64,000 nt of DNA from Notolepis coatsorum (Eukaryota > Chordata > Actinopteri > Aulopiformes > Paralepididae). Made by a program: the position numbers and the translations under genes. Location: contig OZ020589.1 of assembly GCA_963971535.1 (NCBI GenBank), positions 90,146,683-90,210,682 on the forward strand. The letters are read 5' to 3'. Position 1 is the first letter of the stretch; each line of letters opens with the position of its first letter. Below, in pieces: positions 45,065 to 57,132 of this stretch. The notes under the pieces were generated by a model. It saw nothing but the letters and a program-made list of their open reading frames with translations. It was not told the origin of the DNA and made no database searches.

Positions 45065-47446
45065 CACATTGAGTGCCACGCCCCTTCCGGGAAGTGACCT
45101 GGCATTGCCGTCCATTAACCCCTAAACGTAGTTGTAGTTTGTAGAGCTAAACCTATATTTTATATTATAGCTATGGGTCTAATAACGCCGTCGATTGTCA
45201 ATGAGTTGCTTCCAGTCAACGTGCAAAAAACTGATTATTTTTTCATCCGTACATTTCCGTTTTGAATATGAATATAGTTTGGGTGCTTCTGAGTAATTCC
45301 AGGAAAAAGACGCGAAAACAGCGTTTTTGTGTAAATCAATAAACACGTCATTTTTCGCCGGATTATCGAATCTTCCTGAAATAACGCTAGATTATCATTA
45401 TTATCTCCTCGTGCATACATGAAATGTGCCCTGGAGCGCGGCACTCCCACCCCCCCCCCCCCCCCTCCTGCATCCAACGGCACAACAGCCACACACATAA
45501 AACACAGATAGCTTCAATTAGGCCTGCCGCGATAAGCAATAAATCGATTAATCGGTGCGATAATTAAAATGAATGCAATGATTTTGACGGGCGCGATTAA
45601 TTGCTATTTGCGCGTTTGTTTTAATGAGGCAGAACCAGTACCCCTCGTCAGTCACTCTCCGTGTGGGGGGCCGCTGGCTTTACTACAGAGCACAGCACAG
45701 GAGCTCCGTGGGGCAACGCCACATAGCTTAACTACATTTCTCAATAGTGTTGCTCCTTTTAACCAAGTAGCGTTATTTGTATTGTAACGTTAGGTATTTT
45801 TAGACCCAAGTAGTTACTCGCTACTGCCCGGAGAAACTGGACTGCTAAATAAAGATTAAAGATCTAGCGTTCGTTGATGCTCATTCAATGCTAACAACAT
45901 TAGCTAAATAGCTAACAAACGAAATACAACGTATAGCATAGCTACAACACAGAATAACGTTAATACAATTACATGCATCATTGTTTACAATGAACGGGTG
46001 GTCAAAGGACTGGACACGGGGACAAGTTAAACATGAATTAATTTATTATAACAGGTAATAGAGTTGCGCTCTCGTGCCTACGCACCACGGCTATTCTATT
46101 ATATGCGGCTTTGACGCTTCCTCCTCATCGTTGATTGCCTGTAGTAGCTGCATCTAACGTTATTAGCTAACGTTAAAACGAACCTAAAGTTAGTCGTTCA
46201 CCAACAATCTCAGCATTTGTTTTATCATTAGCTCAAAAACACAGAACCGGACGAGACAAGTTAATAATAATAACAACAATACTTCCGCTCCGATCGGTGG
46301 GCTTCAAAATAAAAGTCTAAAACACCGGAAAAGACGGAGCGGTGGGCTTCAAAATAAAAGTCTAAAACACCGGAAAATACGTTTATTTTGTACAGCGTTT
46401 TCCTCCACGAGTACTCGAGTACATCATGTGATCAATCGATCTGGATTATTTTCGCCCATCCCTAGTTTATCTTGTGCTGAAGTCTCCATTCCAATAGAGA
46501 TAGTATATATTTTGGTGTTTATTTGATTATTGTTTCACTGCCTTTTTATTTATTACGTTTCCAGTTTTTTCCTCACACTTTATTAACATTTTGTACATGG
46601 TACCGCGGCGCAAGGTACATTAATAATACATGTACATGTTAAAAGGATGACACAAAAAGCCAGACAGAGGGCTTGTTTCCAGTTTCAGTTTGTTTTATAA
46701 TAAACAATCAAACTGAGAATTTTTTTATTTAGGATATTTAAAATGTCTTCCAATGTTAAATAAAAGTTTATTGCACTTTGAAACGGTGTCCTTGCATTAT
46801 TATGCTATTATCATTATATTAGTGAATTTAGAACTTTTGGGAAATAAATGTATCAAAAAGAAATTCTCTAACCGGTCGCAATAATATCGCTTATCGCGAT
46901 ATTTTCGGGGGCAATTAATCGCCCAGCAAAATGTGTTATCGTGGCAGGCCTAGCTTCAATCATGGTAGAAAGAAATATCAGATCAACGCAAGCTTTTATA
47001 TATAGAGTCCTTACCTGGTATCTGATGTAATGCAAAAAAAAGAATCCAATTATCTGATCGCCATTCCAGTTATCCACAGCTATCCTGTCTCCGATGTTGT
47101 TGGGCATTGCACATGAACGGGCGGGCGGGGTCAGTTGTCCAAACCATCCCTACAAGCGTGTGTTTTGCCGGAGTGTTTAGGACCCGCCCCCACGCCGCAG
47201 CTCGGTAGAGAAAAGAAACTACCCCGTTTCTAATGGAGTGCAAATATGGCAGAAGGCGTTAGAGGGCGGTATAAGTCCGTCTGCCAGCTCAGACACACTC
47301 AGAACAGTATGCACAAGTTGCCCCGCTGAATTATGAATGGCAATAGCGATTAAAATAAATACAGTGAGAAAAACGTAGTTCTACATTTCCGGCACTCAAC
47401 CGTCGGGCGACAGAAACGTAGTTCTACGTGAACGGCACCCAATGTG
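45065..47446. mobile_element. TTAA-type element nested in L1, containing a hAT
   Basis: Left end TTAA|CACATTGAGTGCCACG and right end CGGCACCCAATGTG|TTAC. The right target copy has one change. L1 coding sequence flanks both sides, which confirms an insertion. ACGTAGTTCTAC is repeated near the right end. No transposase was seen. About 1.43 kb of the length is the hAT at 45519-46952. Confidence 0.7.
45519..46952. mobile_element. hAT element nested in the TTAA element
   Basis: Ends TAGGCCTGCCGCGATAA and TTATCGTGGCAGGCCTA are flanked by the 8-bp duplication GCTTCAAT (45511-45518 and 46953-46960). A 37-bp direct repeat with GGTGGGCTTCAAAATAAAAG occurs at about 46297-46375. No transposase was seen. 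Confidence 0.88.
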
Positions 47447-47450
47447 TTAC

Positions 47451-47960
47451 AGAGGTCTCGGCAAAGAAAATGAGACAATCTACAATCAGAATTGAACGAA
47501 TTTGAACAAAACCAAAGAAACAGTAGACCAAAACATTTGAGAACAAATAATAAAAAATAATGAAATAAATGAGATCTATACAAAAGATATTCAAAGAAAG
47601 TTAATATTTACAAAAAGGAAATATTATGAAGGGGGAGCAAAAGAAAGTAAATTGTTGGCGTATAGGCTGAGAAAACAGGCGGAGAATTCTATTCATAAAA
47701 TTAGTGCAACAGCAGGCGCTCTGAACTTTCAGACCAAATTCTTAAATTGGATCATTCATATTCAGTCTCCCCGACACCTTCACTTTATAATGAAAGAGTG
47801 ACCTTACAGACAGAATTTAACCTCCTCTCCACCAGTCATGCTGAGCAGCTTCTACTCAAATCACACCAGTCTTTTTTTTTATTTGGTGACAAACCTAGTA
47901 AAGTGCTGGCACTTCAGCTAAGACACCGCTCAGAACTTGATCACGCAAATTAATTCTGCC
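47451..47960 (+). pseudogene. L1-type LINE ORF2 linker fragment
   Basis: The plus strand reads KRKYYEGGAKESKLLAYRLRKQ, typical of the region between endonuclease and RT in L1. It then carries KSHQSFFLFGDKPSKVLALQLRHR-like sequence in another frame. Several stops are present. Confidence 0.65.
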
Positions 47961-48046
47961 ACTGGAGAGACCTATATGGACCCATTGGAAATAGTCAATT
48001 CAAAACATTTTATTCTTCATTATATACCTCTGATTCCCCTAAAGCA

Positions 48047-48810
48047 GGGGTTCTCAAAACTTTTTTATACCACAACCCCATTTTATTTAGTAATTTTTTG
48101 GCGACCCCACACTTAATGTATCGTGTAATTTCAACGTGGAAATAAGGAATATCAAAATAAAAGCATGTTGTTTCGAAAATGAAATTACAGCACTATGTTA
48201 TCAATGAAATGAATATTATCATCTGTATACACATTTATAAAACGAGGCATATTTAGCCAAAATATGTTGCCAGAACATGAAGAAAATGCGCTCACGTGCG
48301 CTTTGGCAGAGATCCACTTCTACTTGGAAAATCCGTCCTCAGAGAGGGGACACACTTTATCAGCGCAGCATTACACAACACTGGGTACTCGTTCCGGACT
48401 GATATCCAGAACTTTGCGAGGGCCTGTCCAGTGAACTTGACTTTCAGTAGCTCGTCACACGAAAGATCATTGAGCGCCTCCTGCATTCTGTTCCTACAAC
48501 AGGCCATCAAGCTGAGTAAATACCGCCAAATCTCTGCTGATTATCCTGGAGTGCCACTAACGGAGTTTCCAGCTCATTATCAGCACATTTCTCTGCCAAT
48601 GTGTTGTTTTTGTCTGCAAGGAAAATCCGTGCTTCTTCTCAGAGTTAAAATTAATACTCTGCCACCTCACTTCAGTGTGGTATAGCAGCTTATGCGCAGA
48701 GCCCATTTCATCGTGGCCAACCAGCAACGCTTCTGACAACAAACCTATTCATTGCGAGTCCAGGTTACACACAAAAGACCACACCACCCTCCCGCAATTA
48801 TAAATGCGCA
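48047..48810 (-). pseudogene. Decayed hAT (Charlie/ZBED-like) transposon remnant
   Basis: The left end CAGGGGTTCTCAAAAC is a familiar hAT-Charlie-type terminus. Minus-strand frames hold LLYHTEVRWQS (48690-48650) and ALAKFWISVRNEYPVLCNAAL (48435-48375), which match the middle and C-terminal parts of ZBED-like hAT transposases. Stops and deletions make it non-functional. The right terminus was not found. Confidence 0.6.
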
Positions 48811-48814
48811 GGGT

Positions 48815-49155
48815 GTAGTGAGATGTGTATGTCCAAGGCATCATTAGAGATGGACAGGAACAAAGAATCTTGCTATATGCGGACGATGTACTGCTGTATA
48901 TCGTGGATCCAGCGGCCTCACTTCCATGTGTCCTTCACATACTACACAAGTTTGGTGTCTTTTCTGGTTATAAATTAAATTTAAACAAGAGTGAACTTTT
49001 CCCCATAAACTCATTGGCTAGAAATCTCCCCTTCAAGCTTTCCCCAAGCTGCTTCCATTACCTTGGCATAATGATAACACGTAAACATTCTAATCTCATA
49101 GCGTCCAACTTCACCCCTCTACTGGAGCGCACTAAGCAGTATTTTATCAGATGGT
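48815..49155 (+). pseudogene. L1-type LINE RT fragment
   Basis: The frame reads RDGQEQRILLYADDVLLYI (motif C, YADD), then GVFSGYKLNLNKSELFPI, FHYLGIMIT and RTKQYFIRWS, as in L1 ORF2. The RT part upstream of motif C is missing where the hAT remnant sits. It ends at 49153, where a TAGGACTGGGCGATAA-type hAT terminus begins. Confidence 0.75.
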
Positions 49156-49765
49156 CGTAGGACTGGGCGATAAAACGATAATTATCGCGATATATTTTAA
49201 TAATCGATATCGACTGATATATCAATACGCTTTTTTTTTCTTTTTTTTTGACCTGCAACAGGGCAGTTTAAAAACCAGAGACAGTGGACAGACTTGTATT
49301 TCTTGCCTGCAACTTAGGAAAACTCCAACATCTTCCCTGGAGTTAGACAAGAAGATACATACCTTTTTTGTCTCTGTGCGTGCATTTAGCTTTGGGAACA
49401 GTCGTTCCGTTAGCGTAGCTTAGCTTCATCACTGGAAGTGGGGGGGTGCAATAGCCTGACGTTCCCTTACAACTTTAGGTTAGTTGTAACGTTAGTTTAG
49501 GTTCGTGTTAACGTTAGATAATGTACAAAATAAACGTTTTCCGCTGCTATAGACGCCGCTCTTTTATTTTGAAAACCCCCAGAAAGGAAGTCATTATATT
49601 TGCTTTAGTGACCGTCCGGTTCTGTGTTAGCTCCGGTTAGCTACGTGCAGTAGTTAATATTATATTATCAATACCAGCCATTGGATTACTGTTTTCTAAA
49701 TTGGGGAGGCTTTTAATAGTCAAGGTAAGAGGATTTTAAGTCATGGTATCCATAAACTTCAATCG
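49156..49765. other. hAT-like terminus and inverted flanking segment; no gene
   Basis: Starts with TAGGACTGGGCGATAAAACG, a hAT-like end without a partner. 49318-49485 (CTCCAACATCTTCCCTGG through GGTGCAATAGCCTGACG) is the inverse of 53385-53560. Confidence 0.5.
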
Positions 49766-50042
49766 GTTGGGATTAGGGCTGGGCGATATGATGATATTAT
49801 ATAAATATCGGGTACAGTTCATTAACGATACACTTTTTTAACGTATCGTGGATATCGTGATGTTTTGCCCAAGAGGATTGTGTCGCGTCAATCTGGTCCA
49901 CCCCGTTCAAACTTTTGAACAACGCCGCTCCCACACACACACTACTGCATCAAAGTTAGTACTTATGATTAACAAAGGCATTCGTTTTGTGGCATTAACG
50001 TTATATAGTTACACGTTATATAGTTACACACTATACCACACG

Positions 50043-51194
50043 GTGGCACTCACCTCTGTGGTCATGAAATGTTTCGAGAGGCTGGTCAAGGACCACATTT
50101 GTGCCTCCCTCCCCAGTGATATGGACCCTATGCAATTTGCATACAGGACAAACAGGTCCACCGACGACGCGGTCTCCCAGGTACTGCACAGCACCCTCTC
50201 GCACCTTGACCGTCAGAAGGGGGGCTATGTGAGACTGTTGTTCATTGACTACAGCTCAGCGTTCAACACCATAGTCCCCACCAGACTGGTGGACAAGCTG
50301 ATCGAGCTAGGTCTGAGCTCCGCCCTGAGCGCCTGGGTACTGGACTTTCTGAGCGAAAGACCCCAGGCGGTCAGGGTGGGGGGTCAGACCTCCAACACCA
50401 TCACCCTGAGCATCGGGTCCCCCCAGGGCTGTGTTCTGAGCCCCCTGCTGTACTCACTCTACACACACGACTGTGTGGCCAAGTTCAGCTCCAACTCCAT
50501 AGTGAAGTTCGCAGATGACACGGTGGTGGTGGGGCTGATCTCGGACAACGACGAGAAGGCCTACCGGGAGGAGGTGGAGGTACTGGAACGCTGGTGCCAG
50601 GACAACAGCCTGCTCCTGAACATTGGCAAAACCAAGGAACTGATCGTGGATTATAGGAGAGGACAGCAGGGGACACACACACCACTGATGATAAACGGGG
50701 CTACCGTGGACAGGGTGAGCAGCTTCAAGTACCTGGGGGTCCACATCTCAGAGAACCTGACATGGTCAACACACATAGGCACAGTAGTAAAGAAGGCGAA
50801 ACAGCGTCTCTACCACCTGAGACAGTTAAGGAAGTTCAGAGTATCGGGGAAGATACTCCAGTCCTTCTACTCAGGAGCTGTAGAGAGCATCCTGACCGGA
50901 AACATCACTGCCTGGTATGGAAACAGCACGGCACAGGACAAGAAGGCCCTACAGAAAGTGGTGCGCTCAGCCGAGCGTACCACGGGTATTGCACTACCCC
51001 CCCTGCAGGTTCTATACAACAAGAGGTGCAAATCCAGAGCCTGCAGGATAATGAAAGACCCTCACCACCCCAATAACAGCCTGTTTCAGCTGCTGAGGTC
51101 AGGCAGACGCCTGCAAATCCTAGCTACTAGGACAGAGCGGCTTAGGCTCAGCTTCTTCCCCCAGGCCATCAGAGCCATGAACAATGTACATTGA
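50043..51194 (+). CDS. LINE-C (CR1/Rex-type) reverse transcriptase, 5'-truncated
   Basis: LINE coding sequence starts at about 50043 ([18 protein letters not shown]) and runs to TGA at 51192-51194. The open frame upstream to 49848 is hAT sequence and not part of the protein. RT motifs are [13 protein letters not shown] (A), [15 protein letters not shown] (B) and [12 protein letters not shown] (C). The C-terminal [24 protein letters not shown] and [14 protein letters not shown] follow. The endonuclease is absent, as in a truncated insertion. It is clearly related to LINE-A at 24423-27085 but diverged. The frame is intact over 383 codons. Confidence 0.85.
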   Translation: MALTSVVMKCFERLVKDHICASLPSDMDPMQFAYRTNRSTDDAVSQVLHSTLSHLDRQKGGYVRLLFIDYSSAFNTIVPTRLVDKLIELGLSSALSAWVLDFLSERPQAVRVGGQTSNTITLSIGSPQGCVLSPLLYSLYTHDCVAKFSSNSIVKFADDTVVVGLISDNDEKAYREEVEVLERWCQDNSLLLNIGKTKELIVDYRRGQQGTHTPLMINGATVDRVSSFKYLGVHISENLTWSTHIGTVVKKAKQRLYHLRQLRKFRVSGKILQSFYSGAVESILTGNITAWYGNSTAQDKKALQKVVRSAERTTGIALPPLQVLYNKRCKSRACRIMKDPHHPNNSLFQLLRSGRRLQILATRTERLRLSFFPQAIRAMNNVH

Positions 51195-51615
51195 GTACTC
51201 AGAACATTGAACTGTCCACACACAAGCACACATGAACACACACACGACACGCACACTGTGCACGCTCACACACGAGCAGCCACTTAACACTTTAACATGA
51301 GCGGGCACACACTCATGTCGCACACACGCACACTTATGGCCAAAGGAAAGGACACTTTAAATTAGAATAACAGGAACAGTGTATTGCACTACCAAAGCTA
51401 ACTAGCATGTCACACATGCGCTGTAAATAACTATGTACAGATACCGAGATGTCACTCCATGTTACCTGCTATCTGTTACTGCACAATGTTGTTTCTTCTT
51501 TGATTCTATTATATGTACCACTGTATTGCACATCGTTGCGGGCAAGACCACCCGCATTTCATTGTATACCTGTATGCCGTGACAATTAAAACTCTTGACT
51601 TGACTTGACTTGACT
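51195..51615 (+). mobile_element. LINE-C 3' UTR and tail
   Basis: CA-rich UTR (CACACACGACACGCACAC) ending GTGACAATTAAAACTCTTGAC and (TTGAC)n at 51595-51614. The tail repeat is typical of this LINE group. Confidence 0.75.
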
Positions 51616-52016
51616 ACACATCAGCGTATTTACCCAAACATAGCAACGTCCGATGACGACATAGATAGCAAGCGTTACTGTTCATATCTCAGTGCGTGCC
51701 CATTCTGCGGTCTGTTAATAAAGTTTTCAATCAGACAGATGTATGGAAAGGCTTTTATTATAACATTTGTTGCAGTAAAATCATTATGCCTCGTTGTCAT
51801 GCTGCGGTGCGCTAGTAATCACTCGTCGCCACGGTGAGCTGTTGTTGTTGTCGTTGAGCTGAGCTCGTTAAAATCAATGGAGGGCATTCAGGAATGTAAA
51901 AAAATAATAGCGCTTGCCGATTGGTGCTAAGAACAGCAGGGCGGGTACAAGCGGTGTGACGTAATTGGCAGACTCGACTGTCAATCAAAATGATTCTGTT
52001 GCCGGCTGAATGATTG

Positions 52017-52305
52017 AATGAATGAAAACGTTATTAACGATTGCAGAATGGGTACAATACAGTACAGCTCAATACAACAACAGTGGACTGACTGGAGGAT
52101 GAAGACCAGAAAAAGACTTTCGGCTTTTTTACATAAGGGTCCTCCATTTTCAATTCATCAAAACATTTAGAGACATACAAATATACAGTAGTTTCATAAA
52201 AATGCTAAAATCCTATTGATTGATTGATTGATTTAAAACTTTATTAACATATTGCAGAATGGGTACAGTACAGCTCAATACATACAATTGTTAAGGGGAT
52301 GCAGA
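52017..52305 (-). mobile_element. Two LINE-B 3' tails in reverse
   Basis: 52017-52165 is the AACAACAGTGGACTG variant. 52215-52305 is the standard type, continued at 52814-52866 after the nested hAT. Confidence 0.7.
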
Positions 52306-52805
52306 TAGGGATGGGAATCGGAATCGATTGGGAACCGGTTCCTAATTGTCAGATTCCTGGAATCGCATGCCTCCGTGACTATCGATTCCTCTTATCGATG
52401 CCAGGTTTTTTCCGACAGTTGCGCATTTAAAAACAATAACGTTAGCGCCACGCATGTTGCTAACAAATTCTTTTTTGCAATAACGACCTGTTGAATGCAA
52501 CTACAGTTAAATAGATTAAATTAGTTCTCAAATACATTCTTTTATTTAAGTGTATAGTTAATACATTTTTTACAGTTTTTGTATTTTATCTCACATGGGG
52601 GCTCAACAATAAATGATAAATGACAATCAGAAATGTCAAGTTGCATGTTGTTATTCTAACCAGCTTAGTTCTGTTGCATTTCCAATGTATTTATTTAAAT
52701 TATAAATGTATCAGGAATCGATAAGGGAATCGATAAAGAATCTGATCGATAAGCAGAATCGATAATGGAATCGAATTGATAAAATCTGATCAATTCCCAT
52801 CCCTA
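52306..52805. mobile_element. Small hAT element nested in LINE-B tail
   Basis: Ends TAGGGATGGGAATCGGAATCG and CAATTCCCATCCCTA are flanked by the 8-bp duplication GATGCAGA (52298-52305 and 52806-52813). Excising the 500 bp restores the LINE-B motif GGGGATGCAGACCAGAG. AATCGATAA repeats occur near the right end. Confidence 0.9.
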
Positions 52806-53384
52806 GATGCAGACCAGAGAAAGACTTTCGTCTTGTTTACATCAGGGTCCCCCATTTTCAATTCATCATATTTCATATCTAAATCATATAATATCTCATT
52901 GCTAAATATATGCAATATATAATCTAATAATCCAATAATCTAAATCTAATATATAATATAAAAATGCTAAATGCATGGGTATTTTATTTTGTCTTTAATG
53001 TTAGCTTGCAAACTCAAATAGTGTCTTGGTAAGCCTCATAATGAATTGTTTGGGAAAAAAAAGAAAAACATCATGATGCGTATCGTGTATCGCCGAAAGG
53101 TCAGAAAATATCGTGATATCATATTTAGGCCATATCGCCCAGCTCTAGTTGGGATCCTTTGAATGAATGAGAATGTCCACAAACATGGCTTCACGTAGAA
53201 ATCACTGACTGCACGCAGAGACGAGTGCCTAGGCAAAAAAATATTCTGAGTATATTTGCTTAGAAAACGTAATTGTCTAATTCAATTATTTTTTATTTCT
53301 CCACGTGGTAAATACACAGGTCACAACATGTTTACATGAACGTTTTGGAGTTGTATTTGGAGTGTGTTTGGTGACTGTAGGACA

Positions 53385-53570
53385 CTGTAAGGGAAGGTCA
53401 GGCTATTGCACCACCCCACTTCCAGTGATGAAGCTAAGCTACGCTAACGGAGCGACTGTTCCCAAAGCTAAATGCACGCACAGAGACAAAAAAGGTATGT
53501 ATCTTCTTGTCTAACTCCAGGGAAGATGTTAAATAAGCAAATTTCCTAAAATGTTGGAGTTTTCCTTTAA
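53385..53570. repeat. Inverted partner of 49318-49485
   Basis: GGAAGGTCAGGCTATTGC through CCAGGGAAGATGTT is the reverse complement of the segment left of the family-2 hAT. The pair is about 4 kb apart. Confidence 0.8.
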
Positions 53571-53759
53571 AGTAATGGCTTTGCTTGTCCAAATGACAAT
53601 ACTGACCAAATCTGTACACAGTGGGCTATGTTATGCTATCTTGCTATATCCATCTATTGCTATACAAGAACCACTCCCGTTCTTTATTTTAAATTTTTTT
53701 TATAAAGTAAAGTGACCTTTTCATTTTATAAAGTGACCGTTTGGTGTCAGCGTGTGCAG

Positions 53760-53790
<31 letters not shown>

Positions 53791-53792
<2 letters not shown>

Positions 53793-54372
53793 GTGTTGTC
53801 AGTCACGATACTGGAATTTCGAACTTCGATACGATACCTTGAAAATACCACAATACCACAGGGAAAAAGGTTAAATCTTAAAATGTAATAATTTTTTTTT
53901 TTTTATATATATAAATTTTGCTTTTGTTGCTGGTCGATTCTCCTCAGCTTCTCTGGTACTATAAGAGAAGATAAATATAACACTTTTAAAACCCTTTGTT
54001 TATCTTTAGATCACACATTTAAAAATACTATTCATCTCACTTCAATAATTTTTATTGCAGAACATGGTATTTTCTCAAGCAGACAGATGTTTACACTGTA
54101 ATCTGTGTTGCATGTACCTGACAAACTGAACTGTTTGTATTACAGTCATATTCCGACTTAACTGAATACACATGTGTGTGTGTGTGTGTGTGTGGACTAC
54201 TGTACTATTACAGGTATTGAAATGAACAATGCAACTTCCTTATAAAAAAAAGAAAAAAGAAAAAAGAAAATATGAATAATTAAATATCGATATTTCGGGA
54301 AATGAGTATTGAAACAGTTTTAAATATTCAGAATCGATATGTATCGATTTTTTGATATTTTTGACAACACTA
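53791..54372. mobile_element. Small hAT element in a GT repeat
   Basis: Ends TAGTGTTGTCA and TGACAACACTA are flanked by GTGTGTGT (53783-53790 and 54373-54380). The middle (TCAAGCAGACAGATGTTTACAC) matches the element at 27210-29107. The duplication is within a GT run, so its length is not certain. No transposase. Confidence 0.8.
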
Positions 54373-54577
54373 GTGTGTGTGTGTTTGTGCTAAAGTGACT
54401 GTTAGTGTGTGAGCGTATACAGTATGTGTGTTGTGTGTAGGGCTGTCTTAAATACTTCGAAGCTTCGTTCGATGGCACAAGCTTCGAACATTAAAAAAAA
54501 ATCGAAGTTTAAAAAAAATATATATATATATAAAAAATCTTTTCAAAAAAAAATTCAATTTTTTTTTTACTTCGATT

Positions 54578-54627
<50 letters not shown>

Positions 54628-54629
54628 CT

Positions 54630-54920
54630 ACCCATCCCAGTTAGGACAGCCGAATCCCGTCCAATCTTTCGCCGTCGACTAAAGACTCACTTCTTCAACC
54701 ATTATCTGAAATGACGATAAAAAAAAAAAAAAAAAATCTAACCGTGACTAACCTGACTGTCATGCACTTGTCCTAATAAACTAACCTACACTGTAACACG
54801 CAACACTTTGATGAACATTGTTACTCAGCTGATAGAGTTGTACCCTTCTTGCTGTCTTGTCGTACAGAACTTGTAAGTCGCTTTGGATAAAAGCGTCAGC
54901 TAAATGACTAAATGTAAGTG
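54630..54920 (+). mobile_element. L2-like LINE 3' fragment inside hAT
   Basis: Begins in the LINE C-terminus (ELPIPVRTAESRPIF, RRRLKTHFFNHYLK, stop), followed by UTR and the TCGCTTTGGATAAAAGCG tail. It is collinear with the interrupted copy at 6690-8300. Confidence 0.65.
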
Positions 54921-55535
54921 TGTGTGTAGGTGTGTGTGTAGGTGTGTGTGTGTGTGTGTGCGCGCGCGCCTTGTAGAATTCCACACATAAGAAAGAAAGA
55001 TACTGGGATGAATAAACAAAATAGGAAATAAAATGTAGAAATGCATGCAATACATAAATAAATATGAATCTCCATATATGAAATATAACATTTAGATAAG
55101 GTGCTACTGAGATGTTTTGGTGAGTTCTTTGTTTTTTTGTGGAAGTTGCACTTCTTAAAAATGCATGAACATTCACTGATAATTGGTCTGTAGTGGAGTC
55201 TACAAGGTCTACATTGCCGGACCATGTAGAATCCGGACCTTGTAGACTGACATAATTCTGTGCATAGTTTAGTCTACACAGGCCATATTTAAAATAATCA
55301 AAATCTTACTTCATTCATCTTAAACATTCTTGATTTGGGGGATTGGTAGTTACCATGAAATCTGAAGTTGTTCAAACGACAACAGCGATCCACCTTGAAT
55401 TAAATCACACAGCCGAGTGAAACCTTGTTGGATGCGTCACAGTCACGAAAGAGGCTACTTAATTAATTAATCCAACCCACTTTATTTATAGAGCACATTT
55501 AAAAACAACAAAGTTTACGAAAGTGCTGTACATGT

Positions 55536-56517
55536 CAGCGTTTCCGTTAGCCGGTAATTACCGGTATTTGGCCGGCAAAATCTGTTGAAGTCCGACATAT
55601 TTAATCTCTCCGGTCATAGTGTCCGGTGAAAATAGTTCCCTCTGGGCACAGTTTGATTATTTGAATTGTATTTGGATGGGCTGGAGTTGGGTGGCCTATG
55701 CGATGAACGAAACAATCATTGCGTTTGTTGTCGTTGCTTCGCTCAGCGAGAGCTTGCTGCTGGATTTGCGGAAGGCATGCAGCTGCAGACCCACAGAACC
55801 CACCAGCTTTGCTGGCACAGTGCGGTCCCCAGACCTGGAAAGCTGCTCTGCGGGTCTGCAGCTGGATGCTTCTTGCAAACTAACTGCGGCCGGCTCGCGC
55901 TGATAACAGCTTTCATTGTTGGACCGGCTGCTTGGTGGAGCAACGATGAAACGAATGTAATGAATCGTTCGTCGCATGGGCTATTTAATTTTGGCCTGTT
56001 TTGGTACGGTTCGGGTGGTCAAGTTGTGCTTGGAGGGAGTTGTTTTCACCGGACATTATGACCAGCACCAAGTCGTTGGGAGGTGGATATATACATCACG
56101 CAAACCCGCGATAATGTTGCCGTCTCTCTGCAAAATGTCTCAGTTCTTCGCTTGATATAATTAATACAAATGTCCAATATAACGGAATTCGTTAGCTCAT
56201 AAAAATGTGATTATAACAGACTGCTGTTTAGTGTCGGACCGACTGCCCACATACGCGGTCTATTTTATTTCAAGTCAGCAGCAGCACGGAGTATCGAGGG
56301 ACTTATTTTATTTGGAATATATTAATGACTGTATACGCAAAAGTAGCCTATAGTTTTAAGTAATAATATTATAAATCTACATGCCTTGAGGATGACATTC
56401 TTTATTCAATTGTTTTAAAGCTCAATAAACTATGACCGGAATTAATCTCATTTGTCCGGTAGATTGAAATCTTGCAGGTCACGGAGACCGGCAAAATTTT
56501 TTCTAACGGAAACCCTG
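55536..56517. mobile_element. hAT element nested in 54438-56663
   Basis: Ends CAGCGTTTCCGTTAGCCGG and CTAACGGAAACCCTG are flanked by the 8-bp duplication GTACATGT (55528-55535 and 56518-56525). Subterminal GGTCATAGTGTCCGG has a counterpart, CTATGACCGG, at the right. Overlapping frames on both strands (55620-56060) have no motif I recognise and are not called. Confidence 0.87.
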
Positions 56518-56537
56518 GTACATGTCCCACAACAGAT

Positions 56538-56587
<50 letters not shown>

Positions 56588-56663
56588 TTTAATCTTATGT
56601 TGTGGGACTTGTACAGCACTTTCGTAAACTTTAAATTAAAAAAAGCTTTGAAGGTCAGCCCTA

Positions 56664-56977
56664 GTTGTGTGTGTGCTCATGTGTGCTTGTGTGTGGAGAG
56701 TTCAGTGTTCAAGACTATGATGGCCTGGGGGAAGAAGCTGAGCCGAAGTCTCTCTGTCCTAGTTGCTGGTGTGCACAGGCGTTTGCCTGACCGCAGCAGC
56801 TTGAACAGGCTGTTGTTGGGGTGGTGAGGGTCTTTCATTATTCTGCAGGCTCTGGATTTGCACCTCTTGTTATACAAGTCCTGCAGGGGTGGTAGTGCAA
56901 TACCCGTAGTACGCTCAGCTGAGCGCACCACTCTCTGTAGGGCCTTCTTGTCCTGTGCCTTGCTGTTTCCATACCAG
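56664..56977 (-). pseudogene. LINE-C C-terminal fragment
   Basis: The minus strand encodes [39 protein letters not shown] and FFPQAI, closely matching the end of LINE-C at 50920-51180. It is cut at 56977 by a TAGGGATAGGTACC hAT terminus. Its 3' UTR seems to continue left of the hATs at 54438 and 53791 (CA/GT-rich 53740-54430). Confidence 0.75.
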
Positions 56978-57132
56978 TAGGGATAGGTACCTTTCACATT
57001 TGAACCGATACGGTACCGGTACCCGTGAATCAATACCGGTACCCAACGGTACCTTTTTTCGGTACTTTAGTCTCAATTTTTTTTTATCTACCTCAGTCGT
57101 GAAAAAAATAATCCAAACTTCAAATAACTACA

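Larger units (their letters stand above)
49774..53147. mobile_element. hAT element (family 2) with nested LINEs and hAT
   Basis: Ends TAGGGCTGGGCGATATG and CATATCGCCCAGCTCTA are flanked by the 8-bp duplication GTTGGGAT (49766-49773 and 53148-53155). The element holds a Rex-type LINE (50040-51612), LINE-B tails (52017-52305 and 52814-52866) and the small hAT at 52306-52805. The remaining backbone is shared with 20095-20830 and 29431-30692. No transposase belonging to it was seen. Confidence 0.87.
54438..56663 (+). mobile_element. Large non-autonomous hAT element (family 1)
   Basis: Ends TAGGGCTGTCTTAAATAC and GAAGGTCAGCCCTA are flanked by the 8-bp duplication GTTGTGTG (54430-54437 and 56664-56671). 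The ends match the autonomous hAT at 9648-13066. The interior matches 4559-8460 in inverse orientation, including the L2-like piece. It contains the hAT at 55536-56517. It was inserted in the 3' UTR of a reverse LINE-C copy. Confidence 0.87.

Noticed and set aside
49848..50042. N-terminal part of the LINE-C frame
   Set aside because: This is hAT backbone (matching 20100-20200) that happens to be in frame with the truncated LINE.
55619..56061. Overlapping 60-130 residue frames around 55.6-56.1 kb
   Set aside because: They lie in a non-autonomous hAT, overlap on both strands and show no motif.
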